Part shown: piece by piece, positions 8,878-20,038 of the stretch | How the letters are laid out: every line of letters starts with the position of its first letter | How positions within the stretch are numbered: the stretch's first letter is position 1 | Origin: Anaerolineae bacterium | GTDB lineage: Bacteria > Chloroflexota > Anaerolineae > Promineifilales > Promineifilaceae | NCBI GenBank assembly: GCA_023384355.1 | Contig: JAHDWL010000001.1 | Location: 62,001-126,000, forward strand | DNA: 64,000 nucleotides | Direction: 5' to 3' | The notes under the pieces: generated by a model | Databases searched by the model: none | What the model was told of the DNA's origin: nothing | Seen by the model: only the letters and a program-made list of their open reading frames with translations | Position numbers and translations under genes: made by a program

Positions 8878-9813
8878 ATGTCCGAAGGTGACCATCTGGC
8901 GGCTATGAAGGTGCTGTTTTTTGGCCTGCCGGCGGGGATATCGGCGGCCGTGTTGGCTGAGCTGACCTCATGGGGCGCAGTGACCGGCGTGGTCGTCCCG
9001 GCCGCGACCGTCCCTCACTTGCTGACGGATGTCGCGTCGCCAGTCATCACCCTGGAGCCGGGCCGGTTCGACAGCCTGACCATCATGGGCGGACAGTCCC
9101 GCGCTGACACGCTTGGCGTTGCCTGGGAGGCCGGCTTGCCCGTGCTGGCCGTGCGCGATTTTGCCAATCCCCATGCCGTATCCGCCCTGCGGGCGTTGGC
9201 GGCCGACGTCGCTGTGGTCGCCTGCTTCAACCGGCGCATCCCGGCCGCGTTGCTCGCGATACCTCGCCACGGCTTCCTGAACCTGCACCCGTCGCTCCTC
9301 CCTGACTATCGCGGCCCGGTGCCGCTGTTCTGGCAACTACGCGATGGAGCGCCGACGGGGGTGACGGTCCATTACATGGACGACGGGTTTGACACCGGTG
9401 ACATCGTCGCCCAAAAGGCGCTGCCATTGCCTGACGGCAGCGCGGGGGCCGAGTCGGAAAGCACGCTCATGCTGGCCGGGGTGGACCTGTTGCGCGATAT
9501 CCTTGCCGAACTCTCACGCGGCGTCATCAACAGGCGGCCGCAACCATCCGGGGGCAGCGCCCAAAGCTTCCCTCAACCGGGCGATTTTGTGTTATCGACC
9601 ACGTGGCCGGCGCGTCGTGCCTTCAACTTCATGCGCGGCACAGCCCATTTCGGCGTGCCCTACCCGGTCGCGCTGGCCGGCGACACTGTGCGTCTGGCTG
9701 TGGCCGATCACTTCGAGCCGGCGGCCGAACTCGACCGGCCGAGCGTGCGTCATGGTCGGTCGATTCTTATCCGGTTCAACCCGGGCATTCTCTACGCGCG
9801 GATGGCTGATTGA
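8878..9813 (+). CDS. Formyltransferase family protein (Fmt-like)
   Basis: Protein of 311 residues starting MSEGDHLAAMKVLFFGLPAG. The formyltransferase core is clear: VACFNRRIPAALLAIPRHG, then FLNLHPSLLPDYRGPVPLFWQLRDG containing the Asn-His pair, then GVTVHYMDDGFDTGDIVAQ containing the catalytic Asp. This is the methionyl-tRNA formyltransferase/GART fold that uses 10-formyltetrahydrofolate. A C-terminal domain of about 100 residues follows. Whether it is the cell's main Fmt cannot be decided, because no def gene is adjacent and the N-terminal region is divergent. Start chosen from the TATAAT position; the internal ATG at 8905 is an alternative. Confidence 0.8.
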   Translation: MSEGDHLAAMKVLFFGLPAGISAAVLAELTSWGAVTGVVVPAATVPHLLTDVASPVITLEPGRFDSLTIMGGQSRADTLGVAWEAGLPVLAVRDFANPHAVSALRALAADVAVVACFNRRIPAALLAIPRHGFLNLHPSLLPDYRGPVPLFWQLRDGAPTGVTVHYMDDGFDTGDIVAQKALPLPDGSAGAESESTLMLAGVDLLRDILAELSRGVINRRPQPSGGSAQSFPQPGDFVLSTTWPARRAFNFMRGTAHFGVPYPVALAGDTVRLAVADHFEPAAELDRPSVRHGRSILIRFNPGILYARMAD

Positions 9814-9817
9814 CGCC

Positions 9818-12235
9818 ATGAATCCCTGGTCGCGCACCTTCGCCCTCGGTCTTGGGGTGGCGATTGGCCTGTCGGCCGCGTTACTCCTGAGCCGCTCGCT
9901 GGCCGCCACCAGTCCCACGGCGATCCTCATCGACAGTGTCCTGTTTGACGGCAACGCGCTGAACGACGCCGACGAGGCGGTGCGGCTGGTCAATACCGGC
10001 GACGCATCGGTAGACCTGAGCGGCTGGCGGCTGGGCGATGGCACATCGTGGGTCACCATGCCCCAGGGGACTGTCCTGGCGGCGGGGCAAGGGATTTGGC
10101 TGGCGGGCGATTTGGCTGCCTATCGTGGCGAATTCGGCCGCGAGGCCGATTTGCAGCTCGTGCCGTGGCCCGGTTTCGCCAACAGCGGCGATGAAGTTTT
10201 GTTGCGCGATGCTGGGGAAAACCCGGTCGACGCGCTGGTTTATCTGGGCGGGAGCGCGCCGCCGGGCGAGTGGTTCGGGGCGACGGCGGGGCCGTATCGC
10301 GTGGCCGGGGTGTTTGGGGCTGAGGGGCAGATTCTCTATCGCCGGCGCGACCCGGCGACCGGTCTTCCCGTGCCGGACAGCGATTCGGCCGCCGACTGGG
10401 CGCAGTCGCTCGATGACCCGATCAACGGCCGCAAGGTGCGCTATCCCGGCTGGGAAGGTGACCGGTTTTTCTTCCCGCCTGTCATCACGACGACGGCCAC
10501 GATAACGGTCATCGTCGCGCCTGATAACGCCTACGACGCCCTCGCCGGGGTTGTGCGGACTGCGAGCGATTCCATCAGGCTGGTCTCGCTGACGCTGGAA
10601 AACGCCGCCTTGGGGGAGGAACTGGCCGCGGCTGCCCGGCGGGGTGTGGTCGTGACCGTGCTGCTGGAGGGTGGGCCGCCCGGCGGCATCACTGACCAGG
10701 AGCGATATGTGTGCGCGCTCATCGAGCAGGCAGGGGGCGCGTGCTGGTTCATGATAGCCGACGACGCGCGACGCATCCACGACCGCTACCGGTACATGCA
10801 CGCCAAGTACATGATCGTCGACGACAGGCTGGCGGTGGTCGGCAGCGAGAACTTCAGTCCCGACAGCCTGCCGGATGATGACAAGGCCGATGGGACATGG
10901 GGGCGGCGCGGCGTCTTTCTCATGACCGACGATCCGGAGGTGGCCGGGCACTTGTTGGCGGTCTTCGCCGCCGACCTGAATACAGCCCACAGGGACCTGA
11001 CTCGCTGGTCGGCCGGCGATCCGCTATATGGTGCGCCGCCGCCAAATTTTATACCCAACTTCTCTTCCGGCGGCATCAGCTACACGGTGCGCTTTCCATC
11101 CCCGGTTGCCGTTCACGACGTCCAATCGATCGAGATTCTGCAGGCGCCGGAAAACAGCTTGCACCCCACGAGCGGCCTGCTGGGGCTGCTCGGTCGGGTG
11201 GGGGAAGGCGATGTCGTGTTGGCGCAGCAATTATCGGAGCGACCGTATTGGGGAACCACGACCAGCAACCCGGCGACCGACCCAAACCCGCGCCTGGAAG
11301 CCTTCATCGCCGCGGCGCGTCGCGGGGCGACTGTGCGCCTGATGCTCGATGAGTTCTTCGATGTGGCCACGTCGCCGGTGAGTAATGTGGCGACCTGTGA
11401 ATACGTCAATCTCATCGCCCGGGCTGAATCGCTGCGGTTGTCGTGCGACAGGGCCAACCCGACCGGCCTGGGCATCCACAACAAGATGGTACTGGCTCGC
11501 ATCGGCGGCCGGGGTTACGTCCACATCGGCAGCATCAACGGCACGGAGCTATCCAACAAGGGCAACCGCGAGATGGCACTACAAGTCCAGTCGGACGCGG
11601 CTTACGCCTGGCTGGTCACGTTGTTCGAGGGTGATACCGAACATTCGATCTATCTGCCGCTGGCCATGGCCAACTATCGCGGGTCGGTCAACCGGCTGCT
11701 CATCAGCGAGATCGCCTACGATCCGCCGGGGATGGATGAGGCGGAGTACGTGGAACTGGTTAACCCGACACCGTTTGACATCAATCTGACCGGCCACGCC
11801 CTGGCCGACGCCGTGTTGCGAACGGACTTCGAGGATCGGCGCAGCTTCCCGCCCGGCACCATCATACGGGCTAATAGCGTCCTGGTGGCCACTCTTTCGG
11901 CCGTCGCCTTCCGCGATGTCTACGGGGTTGAGCCGGATGTGGAGTTCGTCAACAGCGACCCGGCCGTGCCGGACATGATCGACGACCCAGACTGGGGCGA
12001 TCCCAAGGCGTTGTTCCAGTTGGGCAACAGCGGCGATGAGGTCCTGTTGTGGCGCGGGGATGCGCTGCTAGATGTTGTCGCCTATGGGGATGGCGGCCAT
12101 CCGGCCGTGGTGCGCTGCCCCTTGCTCGTTCCCCCGGCGCGCGTGCTGGAGCGCTACCCGTATTGGGACGACACCGACAACTGCCCGCGCGACTTCCGCG
12201 GCTGGCCGTATCCGAGTCCGGGGCGGTTGCCGTGA
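9818..12235 (+). CDS. Secreted phospholipase-D-like protein flanked by lamin-tail domains
   Basis: An 805-residue protein with an N-terminal signal peptide (TFALGLGVAIGLSAALLL). It is followed by a lamin-tail-like domain (about residues 35-130, DEAVRLVNTGDASVDLSGW) and two PLD half-domains. The first HKD motif is intact (HAKYMIVDDRLAVVGSENF). The second reads HNKMVLARIGGRGYVHIGSIN, with the Asp position altered. A second lamin-tail domain closes the protein (LLISEIAYDPPGMDEAEYVELVN). PLD enzymes cleave phosphodiesters of lipids or nucleic acids; lamin-tail domains in bacteria accompany secreted nucleases and phosphatases. The ATG at 9818 follows the formyltransferase stop by 4 nt, suggesting cotranscription. 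Confidence 0.85.
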   Translation: MNPWSRTFALGLGVAIGLSAALLLSRSLAATSPTAILIDSVLFDGNALNDADEAVRLVNTGDASVDLSGWRLGDGTSWVTMPQGTVLAAGQGIWLAGDLAAYRGEFGREADLQLVPWPGFANSGDEVLLRDAGENPVDALVYLGGSAPPGEWFGATAGPYRVAGVFGAEGQILYRRRDPATGLPVPDSDSAADWAQSLDDPINGRKVRYPGWEGDRFFFPPVITTTATITVIVAPDNAYDALAGVVRTASDSIRLVSLTLENAALGEELAAAARRGVVVTVLLEGGPPGGITDQERYVCALIEQAGGACWFMIADDARRIHDRYRYMHAKYMIVDDRLAVVGSENFSPDSLPDDDKADGTWGRRGVFLMTDDPEVAGHLLAVFAADLNTAHRDLTRWSAGDPLYGAPPPNFIPNFSSGGISYTVRFPSPVAVHDVQSIEILQAPENSLHPTSGLLGLLGRVGEGDVVLAQQLSERPYWGTTTSNPATDPNPRLEAFIAAARRGATVRLMLDEFFDVATSPVSNVATCEYVNLIARAESLRLSCDRANPTGLGIHNKMVLARIGGRGYVHIGSINGTELSNKGNREMALQVQSDAAYAWLVTLFEGDTEHSIYLPLAMANYRGSVNRLLISEIAYDPPGMDEAEYVELVNPTPFDINLTGHALADAVLRTDFEDRRSFPPGTIIRANSVLVATLSAVAFRDVYGVEPDVEFVNSDPAVPDMIDDPDWGDPKALFQLGNSGDEVLLWRGDALLDVVAYGDGGHPAVVRCPLLVPPARVLERYPYWDDTDNCPRDFRGWPYPSPGRLP

Positions 12236-12252
12236 GTTATCTGAAATGAAAA

Positions 12253-12276
12253 GAAGCCCTGTGTCAGCAGGGCTTC
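12253..12276 (-). terminator. Intrinsic terminator at the end of the division cluster
   Basis: A 9-bp stem GAAGCCCTG/CAGGGCTTC with a 6-nt loop. On the minus strand it is followed by TTTTCATTTC, so it best serves leftward transcription coming from nrdR. On the plus strand no T-run follows, although it could still weakly stop the PLD transcript. Confidence 0.75.
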
Positions 12277-12337
12277 AGGGGTGAGATAGACGCGGAAGCG
12301 TCTCAATTGGATTTAGAACGACAAGCCTGTCTGTCGT

Positions 12338-12793
12338 TTACGGTTGTTCCGTTAACAATCGATCGATCTCGCCGCGGATCGACGTTAAATCATCCAGCCG
12401 CAGATAGACGATCGCATAGCGCACATAGGCGACGAGGTCCAGCTCTTTCAGCTTGCCGATGACCATGTCGCCGACGATGCGGCTTTTCACTTCTTCCTGA
12501 CCCATCCGCTGCAATTCGGACTCGATTTCGCCGGCGATGCGCTCGATGTCGGCGGCCGAAATCGGCCGCTTGGCGCAGGCCACGCGGATACCGCCGAGCA
12601 GCTTCTCGCGCGAGAACTCCTCCCGCGAGCCGTCTTTCTTGATCAGCAGCGGCGTGGCCAGGATCGGCCGCTCGTACGATGTATACCGCTGGCCGCACGA
12701 TTCGCAGACCCGCCGCCGCCGCGTGCCGCCGCGCCGGTCGTGGCTCGTGTCGATGACGTGCGTCTTTTCGTAATGACAATAGGGACATCGCAT
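12338..12793 (-). CDS. nrdR: Transcriptional repressor NrdR
   Basis: NrdR is a zinc-ribbon/ATP-cone repressor of ribonucleotide reductase genes that senses ATP/dATP. The 151-residue protein starts MRCPYCHYEKTHVIDTS, with the second Cys pair CESCG near residue 31. The ATP-cone continues through LIKKDGSREEFSREKLLGGI to the C-terminus. The ATG at 12793 has a strong GGAGG ribosome binding site; longer upstream extensions have none. It is the last gene of the leftward division cluster, separated from ftsZ by 145 nt. Confidence 0.95.
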   Translation of the reverse strand: MRCPYCHYEKTHVIDTSHDRRGGTRRRRVCESCGQRYTSYERPILATPLLIKKDGSREEFSREKLLGGIRVACAKRPISAADIERIAGEIESELQRMGQEEVKSRIVGDMVIGKLKELDLVAYVRYAIVYLRLDDLTSIRGEIDRLLTEQP

Positions 12794-12938
12794 GACTCCG
12801 ACCTCCGTGGTTTGTTTATGAGTGATCGCGTGGTATCGGCACATATTGTACCGGATGCCCATGAGGCACCCCAATATATGCCGCTACCAGCCATCATTCT
12901 ACCACGGCGGTGGCACAGGACAATGCCCGCGCTCATGT

Positions 12939-14132
12939 CTATTGCCGCTTGCGCAGGAAGGCCGGCACCTCCAGATCGTTGAACCGATAGGCGTCCTGGC
13001 TGCCGGGCCGGCTCTGCGGCTGGGTCTGCGGCCGCGCAGCCTGGGTATTGCCGGCCGGGACGCTGACCGGAGCCGATTCGCGCGCAGGCGGCCGGTTGGT
13101 CGCCGGCCGCGCCGTTTGGCTGGCGGCGAGCGACGCCATCGACCGCATCGGCATGATGTGCTCGAAACCCGTGGCGATGACCGTGATGCGCAGCTTGTTG
13201 GTCATCTTCTCGTCGATTACCGCGCCGAAGATCAGGTTGACATCGGGGTGGGCGGTCTCGCGGATGATGGCCGCAGCCTGGTTGATCTCGTACAGCGTCA
13301 GGTCCGGCCCACCGGTGACGTTGAACAGGATGCCCCGCGCGCCGTCGATGGAAATGTCGAGCAGCCGGCTGGACAAGGCCTGGGTCGCGGCGTCGCGGGC
13401 GCGTTCGTCGCCCGATGCCTCGCCCACGGCCATCAATGCCGCGCCGCCCATCGACATGATCGTCTTGACGTCGGCGAAGTCGAGGTTGATCAGGCCGGGA
13501 ATGGTGATCAACTCGCTGATGCCCTGGATGCCCTGGCGCAGGATGTCGTCGGCCATACGGAAGGAATCGAGCAACGACACGCGCTTGTCGGCCGTTTCCA
13601 GCAGCCGGTCGTTCGGGATGACGATCAGCGTGTCGACGTGCTCCTTCAGTTGCTCGATGCCGGCCTCGGCCGAACGTGCCCGTTGCGACCCCTCGAAGGT
13701 GAATGGGCGGGTGACGACGCCGATTGTCAGCGCGCCCGCCTCACGGGCCGCGCGCGCTACGATTGGCGTGCCGCCCGTGCCCGTGCCGCCGCCCATGCCC
13801 GCGGTCACGAAGACCATGTCGGAGCCTTGCAGCGTCTGGCGCAATTCTTCCAGCGATTCCTCGGCCGCGCGCGCGCCGGTCTCCGGGTCGCCGCCGGAGC
13901 CTAACCCGCGCGTCGTCCGCTCGCCGATTGCGATCCGGATGGGGGCGTTGCTGCCGAGCAGCGCCTGTTGGTCGGTGTTAACGGCGATGAACTCGACGCC
14001 AACGATGTTCTCGTTGATCATCCGGTTCACGGCATTGCTGCCGCCGCCGCCGACGCCGACGACTCGAATCAGCGCCGACCCTTCGGTGGCCGGCATTCGT
14101 TGTGCATCTCTCCCTCTGTAATCCGCGTTCAT
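12939..14132 (-). CDS. ftsZ: Cell division protein FtsZ
   Basis: Tubulin-like GTPase that forms the division ring. From the ATG at 14132 (GAGGGG upstream) it has 397 residues. Visible motifs are [14 protein letters not shown] at the N-terminus, the GTP-binding [11 protein letters not shown] near residue 105, and NFDFAD-like [13 protein letters not shown]. After a Gln/Pro-rich linker the C-terminal peptide [12 protein letters not shown] is the conserved binding site for FtsA and other partners. It follows ftsA by 60 nt. Confidence 0.97.
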   Translation of the reverse strand: MNADYRGRDAQRMPATEGSALIRVVGVGGGGSNAVNRMINENIVGVEFIAVNTDQQALLGSNAPIRIAIGERTTRGLGSGGDPETGARAAEESLEELRQTLQGSDMVFVTAGMGGGTGTGGTPIVARAAREAGALTIGVVTRPFTFEGSQRARSAEAGIEQLKEHVDTLIVIPNDRLLETADKRVSLLDSFRMADDILRQGIQGISELITIPGLINLDFADVKTIMSMGGAALMAVGEASGDERARDAATQALSSRLLDISIDGARGILFNVTGGPDLTLYEINQAAAIIRETAHPDVNLIFGAVIDEKMTNKLRITVIATGFEHIMPMRSMASLAASQTARPATNRPPARESAPVSVPAGNTQAARPQTQPQSRPGSQDAYRFNDLEVPAFLRKRQ

Positions 14133-14192
14133 ATCTCTTAACCCCTCTAACAAAATATTCCAATAAGCTGGTTTTTGACGAACTGCCGGCCA

Positions 14193-15410
14193 CTACCCCG
14201 GCAGTAAAGTCCTTAGTAAACTGCCCACCCGTTTGCCCCACAGACCGGGGGACTGAAGGCTGGGCTGATATCGGTGGTGGTCCATACCGGCCCACCGCAG
14301 CAGGCCGACGCTTGTGGCGAAGGCCGGGCTGTGCAAGGAATCGACAAGACCGACCAGGTTCCTGGGTGTCGCGACCCGCGTCGGGACGTTCAGAACGCGC
14401 TCGGCTACGCTGGTGATGCCGCGCAACAGCGCGGTTCCGCCGGTCAGAACCATGCCCGCCGGGAGATATTCATCGTATCCCGATTGCTGGATATCCTTCA
14501 GGATGAGATGAAATATCTCCTCTACTCGGGCTTCGATAACCTGGGCCAGGTCCTGCCGTCCAACCTGAATCTTCTCACCGCCGAACGGCTCGACGGTGAA
14601 GACGAAATCCGGGTCAATGTCGGCCGGGCGGCAATCGCCGTACTGGATCTTCACCTTCTCGGCTACTTCGTATGGGGCGCGCAGGCCGATGGCGATGTCG
14701 TTGGTGATGTGATGGCCGCCGATCGGTATGACGTGGGTGTGCCAGACCGTGCCCTGCTTATAGAGCGCCAGGTCGGTTGTGCCGCCGCCGATATCGACGA
14801 CGAGCACACCCATCTCGCGCTCGGCCGGTTCCAGCACCGCGTCAGCTGAAGCCAGCGGATTGAAGACCATCTCCACTGCGCTGATGCCGACCTTCTCGGT
14901 GCAGTGCTTCAGATTCTGGATCGCCGACGTGGCCGCGGTGATGATGTGGGCTTCCACTTCCAGCCGGTAGCCGTGCATGCTCAGCGGTTGGAGGACGCCG
15001 GCATGGTCATCGATGGTGTAATGCCGCGGGATCAAATGGATGATCTGGCGACTGTTGGGGATCGGGATCGCCTGGGCAGTGTCCAGAGCGCGATCGATGT
15101 CCTGGGTCGTGACCCCGGCATCGTTACGGTTGATGGCCACAAGGCCGCGATTGTTGGCCGAGCTGATGTGCTCCCCGGCGACACTGACGAGCGCCTGGGA
15201 GAGCTGGTAGCCGGATGTCTCTTCGGCCGCCTCGACCGCCTTGGCCAGCGCGCGTGACGCCGCCGGCACGTCGACAATCATGCCCTTGCGCATCCCGTCG
15301 GAAGGGGCCATGCCCAGCCCGATGATTCGCAACTCGCGGTTACGGATCGCGCCCACCACCGCGCATATTTTGGTTGTCCCGATATCCAGTCCGCAAATTA
15401 TCTCTTCCAT
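14193..15410 (-). CDS. ftsA: Cell division protein FtsA
   Basis: Actin-like ATPase that anchors FtsZ to the membrane; 405 residues. Phosphate-1 motif ICGLDIGTTKICAVVG is at the start, phosphate-2 VLVVDIGGGTTDLALY near residue 205, and an adenosine-type motif AGMVLTGGTALLRG near residue 325. The C-terminus LWGKRVGSLLRTLLPG is a short amphipathic helix of the kind that binds the membrane. It lies between ftsQ and ftsZ in the classical order. Confidence 0.96.
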   Translation of the reverse strand: MEEIICGLDIGTTKICAVVGAIRNRELRIIGLGMAPSDGMRKGMIVDVPAASRALAKAVEAAEETSGYQLSQALVSVAGEHISSANNRGLVAINRNDAGVTTQDIDRALDTAQAIPIPNSRQIIHLIPRHYTIDDHAGVLQPLSMHGYRLEVEAHIITAATSAIQNLKHCTEKVGISAVEMVFNPLASADAVLEPAEREMGVLVVDIGGGTTDLALYKQGTVWHTHVIPIGGHHITNDIAIGLRAPYEVAEKVKIQYGDCRPADIDPDFVFTVEPFGGEKIQVGRQDLAQVIEARVEEIFHLILKDIQQSGYDEYLPAGMVLTGGTALLRGITSVAERVLNVPTRVATPRNLVGLVDSLHSPAFATSVGLLRWAGMDHHRYQPSLQSPGLWGKRVGSLLRTLLPG

Positions 15411-15425
15411 TCCTCTACCCCCGGT

Positions 15426-16396
15426 CTACGGCGCCAACCTGTAGTATGGCTTGTGCTGATTGGCCACGCTGATATATGCCGGTCGCGCCCCTCGCTCCAG
15501 CAGACTGGCCACAATAGTCTCGTAGACCACCAGTTTTTGGTGCATATCATGGCCTGTGCCGAAATATGCCGTCCATCCCCGGCCGTCCTGGTACCCCAAA
15601 CCATCGGATGGCTTGTAAATCAGCTTGTCGATATTCGGCCGCAACTCCCGTAATTGCAGAGCGCCGGCCAGGACGGGTTGCGGCACGAAAGCTGCCTGGC
15701 TGGCCGATTCGGTTGCCTGTTCCTCAGTATTTTTCTCGGCGGTGGTCTCTGCCTCGGTCGATTCTTCGGTTCCGGTCTCTTCCTCGACCTTCGAGAAGAG
15801 GTCCGCGAATTTGGTGGCCGGCACTTCAGAGATGATGTTCAGCAGGCCGACTGTTTGCGCCCGCGACGGTGTCAGTTGGCCGTCAGCATCGATCCAGAAA
15901 GTCTGGTCGCCTTCCTGCCACGTCGCCAAAGGCGGTTTTTCCGAGACGCGAATCATCACTTCGTTCGGCCAATGGAGGGTGACCGTGGCTGTTACGACCC
16001 CGCCGACCTCGCCGATTTTTTCCGCGGCCGCTTGCGGATCGGCGGCGAAGATATGGCTGCCGGCCAGACCGCTCTCGGCCACGATATCGTTAATGTCGAT
16101 CGTCGATACGCCTTCCACAGGAATGTAGCTAAGGAAAAAACGATCATCCCCGCCGATGACGAACAGGGCGTAGGCCGTTAGGGCCATAACCGCAAGGCTG
16201 ATCCACCGCGCGTTGAGGAGCATGGCCCCCACGCCGGAAACAGGCTTCGTGAAGCGTTGCCGGCTGTTACGCTGCTTGCGCTTTTTGGCCGTCTTGGGCA
16301 TCGACAGATCGGGCAAGGTCGCCGATGAGGCCGAGTAGACACGGCGCATGCGCGGCTGCTTTCGCAGGCGTTGTTTCCCGTTTTCCTTGCGCTCGC

Positions 16397-16400
<4 letters not shown>
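15426..16400 (-). CDS. ftsQ: Cell division protein FtsQ/DivIB (POTRA domain)
   Basis: 324 residues: a basic cytoplasmic N-terminus of about 65 residues, one membrane helix (WISLAVMALTAYALFVI), then a POTRA-type domain beginning IPVEGVSTIDINDIVAESGL and ending VTLHWPNEVMIRVSEKPPLATWQ. A beta domain follows, with an acidic, Glu/Thr-rich insertion (EEETGTEESTEAETTAEKN) near residues 205-225 that is not usual in the family. It links late division proteins in the periplasmic space. Its start overlaps the ddl stop by 4 bp. Confidence 0.92.
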
Positions 16401-17572
<1,172 letters not shown>

Positions 17573-17635
17573 TAGAAAATCGATGTGAGTCTGTTAATAA
17601 CCTGATTATCGTAGCGACTTTGTCTTTAATATTGA

Positions 17636-18586
17636 TTATTCAAAATTCCAGTCACCGACGAGTTCGACTTCGAGTTCCATCTCGATCCCGAACTGCTCGC
17701 GGACGCTGTTCCAGGCCTCGGCGATGAGCGAGCGAACATCCTCGGCCGTCGCGTCGCCCTGGTTGATGAAAAAGTTGGCGTGCTTCTCTGAGATGGCCGC
17801 GTCACCCACGCTAAAGCCCTTCAGACCGGCGGTATCGATGAGATACCCGGCATAATAGTTTTCCGGGTTCTTGAACATCGATCCCGTGCTCGCGCCGCCC
17901 GGTTGATGTTCCTTGCGGTGGGCGCTGAAGCCTTCGGCCCGGGCCGAGATCACTTCCACCGGTTCCGGGTTGAGTTGCAGCTCGGCCGACAGGATGACGC
18001 GCCTCGGCCGGCCGGTGACGGCATCCTGCTTCAGGACGCTGGTGCGATAGCCGTATTTCATATCCTCGCGGTTGTAAACGCGCACGCCGCGTCCCGGTTC
18101 CCATATGGTGGCCGCCAGGAGCCGGCTGTCGATATCGGAGCCGTGTGCGCCGGCGTTACCGACCACCGCGCCGCCGACGGTACCGGGTATGCCGATGGCC
18201 CATTCGAGACCCCCAAGCCCTTTGCTGATGCACTGGCGGGCGATCGAAGACAGGTTCGCGCCCGATTCGGCCGTGCAGACCACGCCCGCGCCGTTATGGC
18301 GATAACTGACCTTCCGTGCCCGATTCAGGATAACCAGTCCACTGATTCCGGAGTCGGCGACCAGGATATTAGAGCCGCCCCCAAGGATAAAATATGAAAC
18401 GCCGGCGCTATAGGCTACTTCGACCGCCGCCAGAAGTTCCTCAGAACTCGTCACTGTCAGGAATAATTCGGCAGCTCCGCCCACGCGAGCGGTGGTGTGG
18501 CGCGCCAGAGGCTCGTTCACGTGCAGTTGGTCGCCGAAAATCTGTCGTAATCGCTCAACAGTGTGGACTGTGGTCATGAGTTTCAT
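17636..18586 (-). CDS. murB: UDP-N-acetylenolpyruvoylglucosamine reductase
   Basis: FAD enzyme that reduces UDP-GlcNAc-enolpyruvate to UDP-MurNAc using NADPH. The 316-residue protein has the FAD motifs LGGGSNILVADSGISGLVI and GIPGTVGGAVVGNAGAHGSD, and the catalytic Ser within STGSMFKNP. It ends with HANFFINQGDATAEDVRSLI. The pattern belongs to the shorter (type II) MurB class. The gene is 8 nt downstream of murC and 63 nt upstream of ddl. Confidence 0.95.
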   Translation of the reverse strand: MKLMTTVHTVERLRQIFGDQLHVNEPLARHTTARVGGAAELFLTVTSSEELLAAVEVAYSAGVSYFILGGGSNILVADSGISGLVILNRARKVSYRHNGAGVVCTAESGANLSSIARQCISKGLGGLEWAIGIPGTVGGAVVGNAGAHGSDIDSRLLAATIWEPGRGVRVYNREDMKYGYRTSVLKQDAVTGRPRRVILSAELQLNPEPVEVISARAEGFSAHRKEHQPGGASTGSMFKNPENYYAGYLIDTAGLKGFSVGDAAISEKHANFFINQGDATAEDVRSLIAEAWNSVREQFGIEMELEVELVGDWNFE

Positions 18587-18594
18587 AGGGCTGA

Positions 18595-20031
18595 TTATCT
18601 CTTGATACCTTGTGTTAACTGTAATCCTTCCAATACCCAGCGGCCGACCGCATCGCCGTCGCCGGCGCCGAGCGTCAAAACGATATCGTCGGGGCGCAAT
18701 CGCTCCAAAAGATATTCGGCGGCCGTGCGCCGATCCGGGATATAAACTGCGCCGGAGTGACCCATGCGCTCGACCACGACCGCAGTGTTTATGCCCGGGT
18801 CGTCGGCCTCACGGCTGGCATAAATATCCAGGGCAATGACCCGGTCAGCCTGGGCGAAACTGGCGGCGAACTCGTCCAGCATGAGGCGCGTGCGGCTGAA
18901 TGTATGCGGTTGCCACACGGCCCACAGCCGGCGGCCGGGGAAGCGCTGGCGGGCGGCGGCCAGAGTGGCCTGTATCTCCGTTGGATGGTGGGCATAGTCG
19001 TCGATCACCGTGATGCCGCTTGCCTCGCCCACGATCTGGAATCGACGCTGGACGCCGCCGAAACCGGCCAAAGCCCGACAAGCCTGGGCGAAGTCAATTT
19101 CAAGCTCAAGAGCCACCACCAGCGCGGCCAGCGCGTTGCGCACGTTATGCAGGCCCGGCACGCGGATGCGCGCCAGCCCGACGGGCTGCCCGTTCATCTC
19201 TACCACGAAATCCGATCCGCCCGTCTGGTTTGGCCGGACATCCAGCGCGCGGGCATTGGGGGCGAGGGAGGCATCACCCAGACCGTAGGTCGATAGGTTG
19301 ATGTCTAATGGCCGCATCTCGGCCAGCAGTTCCAGCGCCCCGGGATCGTCGACACAAACAATTAGCCGGGCACCAGTCGGCAGCAAGTCGATGAATCGAT
19401 GAAATGCCGCGCGATAGGCCTCGGCCGTCGGGAAGAGGTCGGGATGGTCGTGCTCAATATTGGTGATGACGGCAATCGCCGGTCGCAGACCGAGGAACAT
19501 ATAGTCGTATTCGTCAGCCTCAACGACGAAGTGATTGCCGCGGCCGAAGTGTCCATTGCCGCCCAGCTCCGCCAGTGTGCCGCCCAGAATGACCGTGGGA
19601 TCCAGACCACATTCAAGCAGGATATGGGCGATCATGCCGGTCGTCGTCGTCTTGCCATGCGATCCGGCGACAGCGATGCCGTCCATCCCTTGCATGAGAA
19701 TGCCGAGCAAGTCGGCACGCTTCAAAACGGGCAGTCCCTGGGTTACCGCCGCTGCCCACTCGACATTGGAGGCGGGAACGGCTGAAGAGACGACGACAAT
19801 ATCCGCGCCGTCAATTTGAGTCGCCTTGTGTCCCGCATAGACCTGGATACCCTCAGCAGCGAGGGCGGCCGTCTGGGCGTTGCTCAGCTTGTCGGAACCC
19901 GATACACGGAAACCACGCCCCAACAGGACACGAGCGATGGCCGACATGCCGGCCCCGCCGATGCCCACGATGTGGATGTGCATTCCAGGTGCGAGGTCAA
20001 TTCTCACGACGTTTTCCTCAAGCGATAACAT
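18595..20031 (-). CDS. murC: UDP-N-acetylmuramate--L-alanine ligase
   Basis: Mur ligase adding L-Ala to UDP-MurNAc. 478 residues from the ATG at 20031, which has AAGGA 4 nt upstream; a GTG just before it is less likely. Motifs: HIVGIGGAGMSAIARVLL, the P-loop AVAGSHGKTTTTGMIAHIL, VITNIEHDHPD, and the C-terminal ligase motif VIDDYAHHPTEIQATL and WQPHTFSRT. It follows the CvpA-like gene by 7 nt. Confidence 0.96.
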   Translation of the reverse strand: MLSLEENVVRIDLAPGMHIHIVGIGGAGMSAIARVLLGRGFRVSGSDKLSNAQTAALAAEGIQVYAGHKATQIDGADIVVVSSAVPASNVEWAAAVTQGLPVLKRADLLGILMQGMDGIAVAGSHGKTTTTGMIAHILLECGLDPTVILGGTLAELGGNGHFGRGNHFVVEADEYDYMFLGLRPAIAVITNIEHDHPDLFPTAEAYRAAFHRFIDLLPTGARLIVCVDDPGALELLAEMRPLDINLSTYGLGDASLAPNARALDVRPNQTGGSDFVVEMNGQPVGLARIRVPGLHNVRNALAALVVALELEIDFAQACRALAGFGGVQRRFQIVGEASGITVIDDYAHHPTEIQATLAAARQRFPGRRLWAVWQPHTFSRTRLMLDEFAASFAQADRVIALDIYASREADDPGINTAVVVERMGHSGAVYIPDRRTAAEYLLERLRPDDIVLTLGAGDGDAVGRWVLEGLQLTQGIKR

Positions 20032-20038
20032 CACGTCC

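Noticed and set aside
9389-9817. Open frame upstream of the PLD protein
   Set aside because: It lies inside the formyltransferase gene in another frame; the ATG at 9818 begins a clear signal peptide.
9881-10990. Long minus-strand ORF opposite the PLD gene
   Set aside because: Antisense shadow; composition rich in Arg, Gly, His and Pro without motifs.
13048-14121. Long plus-strand ORF opposite ftsZ
   Set aside because: Antisense shadow produced by high GC content; no coherent protein features.
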